Positions 1 to 8,556 of a DNA stretch of 64,000 nt are shown piece by piece; the first letter of the stretch is position 1; the number at the start of each line of letters is the position of its first letter. The stretch lies in the NCBI GenBank assembly GCA_009599575.1, contig VWND01000008.1:1116001-1180000 (forward strand), read 5' to 3'. The notes below the pieces were generated by a model, which was given only the letters and a program-made list of their open reading frames with translations, had not been told where the DNA came from and searched no databases. This DNA is from Blumeriella jaapii (taxonomy: Eukaryota > Ascomycota > Leotiomycetes > Helotiales > Drepanopezizaceae). The translations under genes were made by a program, and so were the position numbers.

Positions 1-1082
1 TGCAGGAAAGCGTTGCTTACTTGGCATCTTTCAACTTCGCCGCATAGTTGGTACCGTCGTTGCGCAAGGGATCGGCGCCGGCCACCTGGATATAAGTAGG
101 CGGAAGTCCCGAGAAGTCCTTGGCCAGGATAGGCGACACTTCCAATGAAGTAGGAGGGGGATTGTAGAAACCGACGAAGTTGTGTATCGCAGCGACAGGT
201 AGGACTGGGGCATTCTCGTTGTCCTCGTAGCTGAAAGACAGATCGGGGGGATGGGCTTTTGGGTGACACTGCCGGGCAGCGAAGGATGACGCCGCGGATC
301 TTGACCTTGCCAGAGCCTCGTGCTCTCTGAGACAGGACAGCAGACTAGAATGGTAGATCAATTAGCGAAATCCTGCGCGTCCGAGTTTCTAACTCGATCA
401 AATATCCAGAGGAGAAACAAGGTGAAGCTTGCCATGTTCGCTCCTGCGCTGCTACCACCGAGATAGACATCATCCCCGGAGCCTCCCAGAGTCTGAATCG
501 AGTCAAAGATCTTTGTGCTCATTAGCGTACATGCTCAGAGTACCAAGCGCGCGTGTAAACAAACCCATAAGAGTCCCGCCCAAACGTCCTCAAGGGGGGT
601 CGGAAAGGGGTTCTCTGGAGCCCTAAGACTGTAAATCGTCACGTTTTGACAGGGCTAGCTCTTGCAACCCACTTTCGATAATCGATGCTCACAACGACCG
701 AGTTGGTCCCGGTGCAAAGAGCACGACAGTCCACGTCTTCTGAGTCAAGATCACCGATGGTCCAGCCGCCGCCATGAATGCTACAGAATCAGGTCAGATA
801 AGTTGCGAAGCTGAAGTGTAAGAGTGCTGTCACATACTAAGCGATAGTCTTTGCGGGCAGCGACAAACCGTCCGGCTTGTATATTCGGACCTTGCCAGTT
901 GCTCCGCTGCCAGCTGGAACGTTTAGGTCTTGAATTGTCAGCCCAACAGGCTCGATGTATGGTTTCGATGCTTTCGCAGCCGCCACCACTTGTCTCAACT
1001 CAGCAGCGGACCCAAGCAGCGGTGGGACTGGGAACTCTTTGGCAAACTGTGTCCATTCTGCCGAGAGATCTGGAGCGGCCAT
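1..1082 (-). CDS. Alpha/beta-hydrolase fold-3 esterase/lipase, 5' part, runs off left edge
   Basis: Predicted hydrolase of the hormone-sensitive-lipase-like alpha/beta-hydrolase-3 family, an ester hydrolase whose substrate cannot be told. Reading down the minus strand I place exons at 1082-838, 780-673, 622-565, 510-433 (or 510-419) and 344-21, with short introns; the donor GTAAGC at 20-15 carries the gene out of the window. Exon 2 gives the oxyanion motif IHGGGWTIGD and then DYRKAPENPF across the next junction; exon 4 gives the nucleophile elbow GGSSAGAN (Ser in GxSxG). The last exon gives NENAPVLP and GLPPTYIQVAGADPLRNDG, the region carrying the family's catalytic Asp; the His would lie outside. 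Start: ATG at 1082, giving MAAPDLSAEW. The family-like frame of the last exon (VLSQRAR, GVILRCP) shifts near a G6 run at 245-250, so the gene may be broken there or the base call may be wrong. Family call is firm; intactness is not. Confidence 0.8.
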
Positions 1083-1394
1083 GATGCATGCGTGTTGGTA
1101 CAACTGTCGGTTCTGATGTTTGCTCTCAATCCAAAAGATGCGTAGACGTACGCCTTTTGCTGTCCTCTATGAAGTTTGCCGAGGCCATGTTCCCCTCTAT
1201 CACATGACCCAACCATGCCGCCAAAATGAGGTTGCTCTACCTTGTTCCTGAGACTGGCATCTTATCTTGTCGTGCGGCCTCAGGATAAAATCAGTTGTCC
1301 TTATTGTCCCGATGCTACCGCAGACCATCTTCGACTGCACAGATCCGAAGCTTTGGACTTCCAAGGCGAATATGGCGAAGACCCTTTCTGAGAT
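1083..1394. other. Upstream region of the esterase gene
   Basis: GC-balanced host sequence between the esterase start and the first retrotransposon. It should hold the esterase promoter, but I see no clear TATA box or other gene. The retrotransposon stack begins about 317 bp upstream of the ATG. Confidence 0.5.
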
Positions 1395-1399
1395 TCTGC

Positions 1400-1646
1400 T
1401 GTCAGAGGGCACCGGCTAACCGATGAAGGAGCATGCTAGAAAGTACTAAGGCTAGAAGTAAACATCAGCATGCAGCCTTGGCCAGGATCAAGCCTTGGCC
1501 AGGATCAACCGAATCCCGAGGCAGGCCCGACCTGCCGACCCTCGGGATATAATCAGAAGAATCCCTTGTACTTTTATAATTTCTTAAAATTCAGTTTTAC
1601 GAATGAATGCACTTCTGTTTTTTGGTTCTGATTTTCAATTGTAACA
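1400..1646 (+). repeat. 5' LTR of element 1
   Basis: Starts TGTCAGAGG and ends TTGTAACA. It matches 26403-26652 along its length, with differences mostly of the C-to-T/G-to-A kind. It keeps a GC-rich core, including a direct duplication of CCTTGGCCAGGATCAA around 1474-1508, and is much less mutated than the element interior. Immediately preceded by TSD TCTGC. Confidence 0.93.
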
Positions 1647-2147
1647 ATCTGAATTTTCTAGAAAACGAACCGGCCGATAAATATTTAATTCTACGTTTTA
1701 AATCAGATTTCGCATATCTTAGGCTTTAAATTTCGGTAGAAAATCAGGCCTGATTATCGACCGCGAAAAGGAAAAAAAAGAATTTAATAGGTTTTGAAAA
1801 AGAAAACAGGCAGAAACCCAAATACAAAACATTAGCAACGTCGTATTACGAAGAATCGAAAATACAAATAACATAACAAAACAGGCGGAAAACGATCGCG
1901 AAAATTAAACCGACGAAAATTTTTTACTTTCCGACCTTTTTTTATTTTCGCAATCACTTTTATTTTTATTATTTTCCGCTACGAACAGATTTATAAAAAC
2001 TTTTCGCGAGCTTTTACGCTACTTTTCTTTTTTTTATTTTATTATATTTTTCCGCGTAAGATCCTAATTAAAAGCCGAACGCGAAAAAAATAAAATTATA
2101 AAAGCTAGGCTTGCCGTTATAAAAGTTTAGCAAATAAAATTCCAACG
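1647..2147 (+). pseudogene. Element 1 leader and start of gag, RIP-degraded
   Basis: AT-rich sequence between the 5' LTR and the insertion point of element A. No primer-binding site can be recognised after mutation, and no open frame longer than a few dozen codons survives. Position says leader plus 5' gag; the sequence alone would not prove it. Confidence 0.5.
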
Positions 2148-2152
2148 CTTTT

Positions 2153-2407
2153 TGTTACGATCCTGGCCAGTGGTAGTTGCCAGTGGTATGGTTGCCAGTG
2201 GTATGAATGCTGGTGGTGTTGGATTAAGGTTTGGGGCACGGACCACCTCGGCCACTAGGCCTCGCGCTAAGTCACGTGACCCACAAGCGCAACCCACTGT
2301 ACATAAAGTTCGCGACCCCGAGCATTCTAGCTCGGTGTCTTTCTTTCAATTTACATGCGTACCTTTTGGTCCACATCATCCCGATCACCCTCAAGCTAGC
2401 TGTGACA
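2153..2407 (+). repeat. 5' LTR of element A
   Basis: TGTTACG...GTGACA, 255 bp, identical to 8297-8551. It contains three direct copies of GCCAGTGGTA (2166, 2179, 2194), a CACGTG palindrome near 2273, and a TATA-like ACATAAA near 2311. About 27 bp downstream of that box lies GTCTTTCTTT (2337-2346), the probable start of R. Confidence 0.95.
2310..2346 (+). promoter_or_regulatory. Likely promoter and transcript start of element A
   Basis: TACATAAA at about 2310-2317 resembles a TATA box. The stretch GTCTTTCTTT at 2337-2346 lies at core-promoter distance and is complementary to the sequence next to the LTR end. If it is the mRNA 5' end, the arrangement equals the self-priming system of Tf1. Start site is inferred, not seen. 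Confidence 0.5.
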
Positions 2408-2420
2408 TAAAGAAAGACCA
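2408..2420 (+). other. Putative self-primer binding site of element A
   Basis: AAAGAAAGAC at 2409-2418, one base after the LTR end, is the exact reverse complement of GTCTTTCTTT in the LTR at 2337-2346. I see no tRNA-3'-end complement (no TGG start) here. In Tf1 and sushi-type elements reverse transcription is primed by the folded-back 5' end of the element's own mRNA, and this layout fits that mechanism. Confidence 0.55.
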
Positions 2421-2648
2421 AACAACCTTCGCTGGGAAGCTTTGTATCCACGGTTAAGGACTCGATCTGCCTCTGCAACTCGATCTCCTTTCAGGCCGCC
2501 CGTACCGACGTTCATTCATCGGTGCCTTGATCAGAACTCCCTTCTACTGATCTTGTTTCCAGAAAAAGCTGGAGTCTTTCTTCCCCATCAATTCGATCTG
2601 CCTCTGCAACTCGAATCGCCCCTCCTCAACACACCCCATGCTCTCCTT

Positions 2649-4039
2649 ATGAGTCGACGCGGCACCCGAGAACGAACGCAACCCGTACGATTCGGCTTCG
2701 AGTCAGCACCTCCACCCTCTGCTTCCGCCTCTGGCGCTTCCGCATCTCCATTCGTTCCAGGCTCCTTTGACGACTCTGGCAGCGAGTCTTCATTCCACGA
2801 CTTCTCTACCGAACCACAGTCATCTGCAGCCGACTCATCTGCTGGATCCCTTCGCCCTACGATCGAACCTAAGGTCGAGTTGTACGACGCTGACACCCCA
2901 GTACCCCCAAACCGACGAATGCCCCCACGACTGCCCAGCATGTCTGCCAACGCTGAAGGATTCACTGCGGCCCAGCAGCTTCAGATCGCCCAGATGATCG
3001 CTCAAGCCATCGCCGCCGCTCGCCCTCCAGCCCCTCCCGCCAATATCGCCCGCGACGCCTCCCTTCCATTCCGAGCTTCGCGCGCTCTCACCGCAGACCT
3101 CCAACCAATTCCCGAGTACTACCTCCCCGTCCTCGACCCAGCCATCCCCCGAGTCGAACCATCCAAGGTCAAATACCCTCGCCACGCTTTCAGCGACCAT
3201 CAAGGAGAGGTTGAATATGACGCATGGAAGATGGATATGAAGCTGTTCATTGAGGAGTACTCAGGGAACTTCACACAAGGCATGGACCAAGCCAAGGCAT
3301 ACTTCAAGTGCACCACTGGGGAGGCAAAGACCATCATCTTGGAGCACCTGAACCCCGAGTTCCATGACCAAGCCCAGTCGGCCCGAGACGTCCTCCGCAT
3401 CCTTGATCAGCGCTTCTTTGATCACAACCGCGTCCAGTCTGCCAAGTTGCAGTACAACAAGCTCCACATGAACAACGGTCAGACCTACAATGACTTTCGT
3501 TCCTTGTTCACCCGTTACGCAGTCACTGGCAAAGTTGCTAAGGACCGTTGGTTTGAGGACATGTGCGAGAAGGTCACCCCCATCCTCAAGCACGACCTCC
3601 GAGTGGAAAAGTACAAGATGAATGGCGACTACACTGCTTTGGACGAGTTCTTGGCCGTTGCGGATAGGGAGTCACGCAATATCCGAGCTGAAGAGATGGC
3701 CTCTGCCCGTCGCATGAGCCATTCTTCCCCTGCTCTGGCCTTTGCCAACCAGGACTCTAGGCGTACTCCCGGTATCCTCAAGGCCTCCTGGCGTTCTACC
3801 TCCCCAGCCCCTCCTGCTCGCACAGCTTCTCCTTCCCCTGGCAGAGATTCTTACGAGCGTGTGGCTGCCACTCCTGCCACCCCGGTTCTCCCCGCTTGGC
3901 TGCGCGTTCCCCTGGCGCTTGTTATAACTGCGGCAAGCCCGGCCATTTCGCAGACGTTTGCCCCGACGCCAAGCTCAGTCGCAAGATCGCCGAGATGGCT
4001 ATCGACGAAGAGCAAGACGACCTGTCAAAAAACTCTTGA
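2649..4039 (+). CDS. gag: Gag polyprotein of element A (one frame break)
   Basis: Structural capsid/nucleocapsid protein that packages element RNA in cytoplasmic particles. I start it at ATG 2649 (MSRRGTRERTQPVRFGFES); an in-frame ATG at 2442 exists but encodes leader-like sequence. A Ser/Pro-rich N-terminus is followed by a retrotransposon Gag core (AWKMDMKLFIEEYSGNFTQG, ILEHLNPEFHD). The zinc knuckle CYNCGKPGHFADVC at 3920-3961 lies in a different frame from the core; the change falls at a C4 run about 3880-3883, where one more C would restore the frame. The knuckle frame then runs on to TGA at 4037. Without the extra C the core frame reads on to 4100 with no knuckle. Confidence 0.85.
4027..4039 (+). 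promoter_or_regulatory. -1 ribosomal frameshift site at the gag/pol junction
   Basis: The heptamer A-AAA-AAC (4027-4033) sits exactly in the gag zero frame (TCA AAA AAC) and is followed one codon later by the gag stop TGA at 4037. Slipping back one base enters the frame that reads on through KLLSRGKD into the protease. This is a classical slippery sequence, and gag/pol fusion by -1 slippage is the natural reading. I did not verify a downstream pseudoknot. Confidence 0.7.
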
Positions 4040-4947
4040 GCCGTGGCAAAGACTCTCACCATGGCAAGGGATTCGATTTGTGGAAGGATTTGAAGTTTGA
4101 TCAGCGCTCTCTAGTAGGAGGGCGACAGTTTTTAGTTCCCATAGAACTAGCACGCAATGGATCATACATCAAAACACTTGCACATATCGATGGCGGAGCT
4201 AACATTTTCGGTGCGATCAAAACTCCTTTGGCGTACCAACTCTCTCAACGTTTCGGAGTAAGTTTCATTCGGCTGCACAAGCCCATCATACCCACCGGCT
4301 ACAATGGCGAGCCGGGGGAGCCTATTTCTTCTGCTATTCTTCTTTCTCTTACGATTGACCGACGTCGTGTAAATTTTCCTTTTCTGGTCACAAACCTGGG
4401 CTCTACCGACGTTCTTATTGGTCGCAAATTTCTACAGCACTACGACTTGAAGCAAGCGTACGGCCAAGGAAAAAACAAGATAGAATGGCCACTCGATATG
4501 CCCATCATTCCTTATTTCAACGAGCAGTTGTTCGTCGATCTCAATCAGCGAAGAGAGCCCAAGGTGCTTAGTCGCATGCATCAAAAGGATGCAGACAGAC
4601 GAGACAGCGCAATGGGAGCCTTACATACCTCTGCCAGCACTCCTGCAACGATCAAAAAGGCCCACTTAGGCTTTGGAGCTGGTAGACCCTCCACGTTCAT
4701 GCGAGACCTTAAAAGCAGTTTGAACAAGATGGAGAAGTTTCTCATTGGCAGCCCTGAACCGACCAAGCCGGTCCTTCCAACCGGGCCAGTTGCTACCCCT
4801 TCTACTTCCAATTGCAACATCAGCTGTATTTCCGCCTTTGCATTCAGCGCTTTGCAAACACGTTACGAAAACGAGTGCGGGCCGCGAAGAAAGAAGGGTT
4901 ACCACCACCCAGCGACTGCACGTTTGTTGCCTCTGTGCATGATATAG
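4040..4947 (+). CDS. pol: Element A pol, N-terminal part: aspartic protease
   Basis: Reached from gag by the -1 frameshift. The protease active-site loop is HIDGGANIFGAI with the catalytic Asp codon at 4189; DGG replaces the commoner DSG/DTG. A hydrophobic-hydrophobic-G motif, DVLIGRKFLQHYDL, follows about 75 residues later, as in retropepsins. The enzyme would cut Gag-Pol in the particle. After the protease comes a linker with NISCISAFAF, after which the family sequence continues in the RT frame, so the frame lost one base near 4846 (TTCAG for a probable TTCCAG). The frame itself runs on to a stop at 4947 without meaning. Confidence 0.85.
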
Positions 4948-7900
4948 ACAGAGAACGTTCCCGCCGTGCGAAGGTCGCCGAGTCTGAAAAAGTCATACAG
5001 CTCGCGGCAGTAGAAGGCATTCCCGTCCCCGACGCCTTGCAAGCCAAGTATGACGACAACGTGGTCCTTGTGAGAAAGCTTCTCCCAGTTCAGTACTCGG
5101 AGTTCGAGGAACTGTTCTACAAGCAAGAAGGCGACAAGCTCGCTCTCCGCCGCCCCGGTGTGGATCACAAGATACACCTGGCCACGGAGAATACGCTTTC
5201 CATAGAACCACTCAGACGCCTCACGGATGAACAGCTTACAGAAGTCAAGAGCTACATCCTCGACAATTTGCACAAGGGCTTCATTGAACCTTCTAATGCC
5301 CCCTTCGCCGCCCCGATCTTATTCACCAAGAAGTCAGACGGCTCTATGCGCTTGTGTATCGATTACCGCAAGCTCAACGACCTTACGAAGAAGGATCCCT
5401 ACCCCTTGCCTTTGATCGACGAAATGCTGGCGCGAATCACTAAGGCCAAGGTGTTCACGAAGATTGACATCCAACAAGCATTCAATCGAGTCCGGATGTC
5501 CGAAGAGTCTGAAGAACTGACCAGTTTCCGCACCCGATACGGCATGTACAAGTATAAAGTCCTTCCGTTCGGCCTTACCAATGGGCCCGCCACATTTCAA
5601 CGCTTCATCAATGACATTCTCATGGAGCATTTGGATGATTTCTGCTCGGCGTACCTTGACGACATCCTCATTTACTCCGCGAATGACTTGGAACATGAGG
5701 TCCACGTCAAGAAGATCCTGTCGATCCTGAGAAAACACGGCCTGGAAGCTGACATTAAAAAGTGCGAGTTTAATGTTACGAAGACCAAATTTCTAGGTTT
5801 CGTTATCAGCACCCAAGGCATTGAAGTGAACCCGGAAAAGATCGCCATCATCAAGGACTGGCAATATGCAGCGAATGTGCGAGGCGTGCAGAGCTTCCTG
5901 GGCTTCTGCAATTTCTACAGACGCTTTATAGCCGGCTACAGCCGCATTTGCCGCCCTCTCACTGCTCTCACAGGCAAAGACGTCCCCTTCGTGTTCGAGA
6001 AAAAGCAGAAAGACGCATGGGAGGCACTGCGCAAGGCCCTGCTAAGTGCTCCCATCCTGTGCCATTACGACCCTTACAAGCAAACGCGCCTGGAAACCGA
6101 CTCTTCTGATGGGGTAGTGGCTGGCGTATTGTCGCAATTGCAAGAGGATGACTTCTATCACCCGGTCGGTTTCTTCTCCAAGACCATGATCGACGCCGAG
6201 CTCAACTACCCGATCTACGACAAGGAGCTTCTCGCTATCTTTCGCTCCTTCAAAAACTACAAGCCGGAGCTGTTGGGCGCCCAAAAGAACGTACATGTGT
6301 ACACCGATCACCGCGCCTTGGAATACTTCATGACAACCAAGGACCTTTCGGCCCGACAAGCCCGATGGGCCGAGTTTTTCGCCGACTTCCATTTTACAAT
6401 CATGTACCGGTCGGGAATCACCAACACGCTCGCTGATACCCTTTCTCGCAGAGACCAGGACATCTCCCCATTGGAAGCACGACAGCGAGCAGCTCGGAAG
6501 CAGCAGATGCTTCCCGACGATAAGTTGGATCCCCAGATCTTGAAGGAAATGGCTGCTAAGAGCATAACCACGCTGGCGCCTGTGGAGATAGCTCCCGATG
6601 AGCACGACAACGACGGCACTCCCTCCGAAGAAGACAGCGAGAGCGAAGAGGATGAAGTGCTTACAGGAGAACCCGCAGACCCAACTTCCGTGATCGCGTA
6701 CGATATGCATGGCTACACAGTCATAGACGACTTGCTGCAAGCCAACAAGAACTCTCCCTCTCTCGAAGCGCAACGAGCGCAAGCCCGCAACCACAGCCTT
6801 GACTACCAACTGCGACAGGACAAGTTGTTTTTCCAAGGCAGATTGGTAGTGCCTTTGGAACCTCCCGAACTGCGAACCTCCCTGATCCGACACATCCACG
6901 AACAGCCTTGCGTAGCACACGCTGGGATAGGGAAGATGAAGCTTTTGGTCGGTCGCAAATACTATTGGAAGGCTATGGGAGCAGACATACAGCAGTACGT
7001 CTCGAATTGTCGTTGCACACGAATGAAAGCTAGGCGCGACAAGACCCCGGGCTTTCTGAAGCCTCTGCCCATACCCAGCAGACCCTATCAACACTTGACG
7101 ATGGACTTCACGGAGCTCCCATTGGACGAAGATGGTCACGACTTCGCTCTCGTAGTGATGGATCGCCTGTCCAAGAAGCCTTTGTCAGTCCCCTGCCACA
7201 AGACTATCACAGCGAAAGGGCTGGCAGCCTTGTTTTTGGTCCATTGGGTGCGCCATTTCGGCATGCCGGATTCAATTGTTTCGGACCGAGGAGCTCAGTT
7301 TGTTTCGGTCTTTTGGCAAGAACTCTGCCGCATATTAGGGACCAAGGTCAAGTTGACTACTGCGTACAATCCTAATGTCGATGGGCAGACCGAAGTGATG
7401 AACCAGTACATCAAGCAACGCCTCCGCCCCTTTTGCTCCTACTACCAAGACAATTGGGGACGCCTCTTACCTTTGATGGACATTGCACAACTGACCTTGC
7501 CGCACGAGTCTCTCGGCAACGTCTCTCCCTTTCAAGTCTTGAATGGATACGAGGCTCGCACATCCTGGGATATGGACAACCCCCGTCCCCCTCGCTCGGC
7601 CACCGAAAAGCTCAACCGCGACGAGGCTTTGCACCTGGCCTCCCGAGCTAAGGAGGTTGTGGAATACGCGCAATCGTCCATTGCGCAACAACAAGCCAAG
7701 ATGGAGCGCCTCGCCAACCTGCACAGACGACCAGTGGATTGGGATGTGGGCGACGAAGTATTGGTAAGTACCAAGAATTGGAAGCTCGACCGACCTTCCC
7801 GGAAGCTTTCAGACAAGTGGTACGGCCCAGTCAAGGTCGTCGACAAGGTAGGAGAGAGTTGGAAGCTTGACCTTCCCGCAGACTGGTCAATCCACCCAAT

Positions 7901-8255
7901 CTTCCACTCACATTCGCTCCGAAAGCACATTAGCAACCCTTTACCTGGCCAACGCCGCCCCGAACCAGCCCCTATTCAACTACTTCCTGAACAAACGGAG
8001 TGGGAGATCGAAGGAATAGTGGGTTCGAGGTTGCACAAAGGAGTATTGCAATACCAGGTCAATTGGAAGGGCGCTGATGAAGATCTCGAATGGTACCCTT
8101 GTTCTGACGCTATGACGGCCCCCCCCACATCCTTCAGGCATTCCACCGATCACACCCCACCGCCAAAGGCCCTCCACGAGCGCTCCCCGCATGGTTGCAA
8201 GCTTACAACGAAGGCAGGGAAGATTACACCGAGTTGGAGGACGATAGACCCATGA
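4812..8255 (+). CDS. pol: Element A pol, main part: RT, RNase H, integrase, chromodomain
   Basis: Catalytic polyprotein. RT shows FTKKSDGSMRLCIDYRKLN, DPYPLPLIDEML, FTKIDIQQAFNRVRM, LPFGLTNGPATFQR and the active site YLDD at 5652-5663. RNase H follows (LETDSSDGVVAGVLSQ, DKELLAI, YTDHRALEYF, NTLADTLSRR). Integrase has an HHCC-like domain whose second Cys pair is C-R-C rather than C-x-x-C (NCRCTRMK), then the D,D,E triad in TMDFTEL, VSDRGAQF and GQTEVMNQY. A GPY/F module (WYGPVKVVDKV) and a chromodomain (WEIEGIVGSRLHKG, YQVNWKG, EWYPCSD) close the protein; in chromoviruses this domain steers integration to heterochromatin. The real C-terminus is shifted at a C8 run (8119-8126): the other frame reads HILQAFHRSHP. 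Confidence 0.95.
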   Translation: MQHQLYFRLCIQRFANTLRKRVRAAKKEGLPPPSDCTFVASVHDIDRERSRRAKVAESEKVIQLAAVEGIPVPDALQAKYDDNVVLVRKLLPVQYSEFEELFYKQEGDKLALRRPGVDHKIHLATENTLSIEPLRRLTDEQLTEVKSYILDNLHKGFIEPSNAPFAAPILFTKKSDGSMRLCIDYRKLNDLTKKDPYPLPLIDEMLARITKAKVFTKIDIQQAFNRVRMSEESEELTSFRTRYGMYKYKVLPFGLTNGPATFQRFINDILMEHLDDFCSAYLDDILIYSANDLEHEVHVKKILSILRKHGLEADIKKCEFNVTKTKFLGFVISTQGIEVNPEKIAIIKDWQYAANVRGVQSFLGFCNFYRRFIAGYSRICRPLTALTGKDVPFVFEKKQKDAWEALRKALLSAPILCHYDPYKQTRLETDSSDGVVAGVLSQLQEDDFYHPVGFFSKTMIDAELNYPIYDKELLAIFRSFKNYKPELLGAQKNVHVYTDHRALEYFMTTKDLSARQARWAEFFADFHFTIMYRSGITNTLADTLSRRDQDISPLEARQRAARKQQMLPDDKLDPQILKEMAAKSITTLAPVEIAPDEHDNDGTPSEEDSESEEDEVLTGEPADPTSVIAYDMHGYTVIDDLLQANKNSPSLEAQRAQARNHSLDYQLRQDKLFFQGRLVVPLEPPELRTSLIRHIHEQPCVAHAGIGKMKLLVGRKYYWKAMGADIQQYVSNCRCTRMKARRDKTPGFLKPLPIPSRPYQHLTMDFTELPLDEDGHDFALVVMDRLSKKPLSVPCHKTITAKGLAALFLVHWVRHFGMPDSIVSDRGAQFVSVFWQELCRILGTKVKLTTAYNPNVDGQTEVMNQYIKQRLRPFCSYYQDNWGRLLPLMDIAQLTLPHESLGNVSPFQVLNGYEARTSWDMDNPRPPRSATEKLNRDEALHLASRAKEVVEYAQSSIAQQQAKMERLANLHRRPVDWDVGDEVLVSTKNWKLDRPSRKLSDKWYGPVKVVDKVGESWKLDLPADWSIHPIFHSHSLRKHISNPLPGQRRPEPAPIQLLPEQTEWEIEGIVGSRLHKGVLQYQVNWKGADEDLEWYPCSDAMTAPPTSFRHSTDHTPPPKALHERSPHGCKLTTKAGKITPSWRTIDP

Positions 8256-8281
8256 CTGCAACTGCGAGGACGCAGTTCTTC

Positions 8282-8296
8282 GGAGGGGGGGGGTAG
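8282..8296 (+). other. Polypurine tract of element A
   Basis: GGAGGGGGGGGG followed by TAG directly abuts the 3' LTR. It is the expected primer for plus-strand DNA synthesis. Confidence 0.85.
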
Positions 8297-8551
8297 TGTT
8301 ACGATCCTGGCCAGTGGTAGTTGCCAGTGGTATGGTTGCCAGTGGTATGAATGCTGGTGGTGTTGGATTAAGGTTTGGGGCACGGACCACCTCGGCCACT
8401 AGGCCTCGCGCTAAGTCACGTGACCCACAAGCGCAACCCACTGTACATAAAGTTCGCGACCCCGAGCATTCTAGCTCGGTGTCTTTCTTTCAATTTACAT
8501 GCGTACCTTTTGGTCCACATCATCCCGATCACCCTCAAGCTAGCTGTGACA
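8297..8551 (+). repeat. 3' LTR of element A
   Basis: Identical to 2153-2407 by eye; followed by the TSD CTTTT at 8552-8556. Confidence 0.95.
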
Positions 8552-8556
8552 CTTTT

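Larger units (their letters stand above)
2153..8551 (+). mobile_element. Element A: young chromodomain Ty3/gypsy LTR retrotransposon
   Basis: A 6399-bp element flanked by the 5-bp duplication CTTTT (2148-2152, 8552-8556). Its two 255-bp LTRs are identical by eye. Base composition is GC-rich with normal CpA/TpG, in sharp contrast to the RIP-damaged element 1 around it, so it arrived after element 1 was mutated and has not been through RIP. Order is LTR, gag with CCHC knuckle, protease, RT, RNase H, integrase, chromodomain, polypurine tract, LTR, the order of chromoviruses (Ty3/gypsy). Three single-base frame breaks (near 3880, 4846 and 8119) separate it from a fully intact coding capacity; they may be sequencing errors in C runs. 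Confidence 0.95.

Noticed and set aside
2408..2440. tRNA primer-binding site in element A
   Set aside because: Sequence after the LTR does not begin with TGG or resemble a tRNA 3'-end complement, whereas complementarity to the LTR is exact over 10 nt.
6042..7139. 365-codon open frame on the minus strand inside element A pol
   Set aside because: It is antisense to well-conserved RNase H and integrase sequence and shows no domain; a shadow frame of GC-rich coding DNA.
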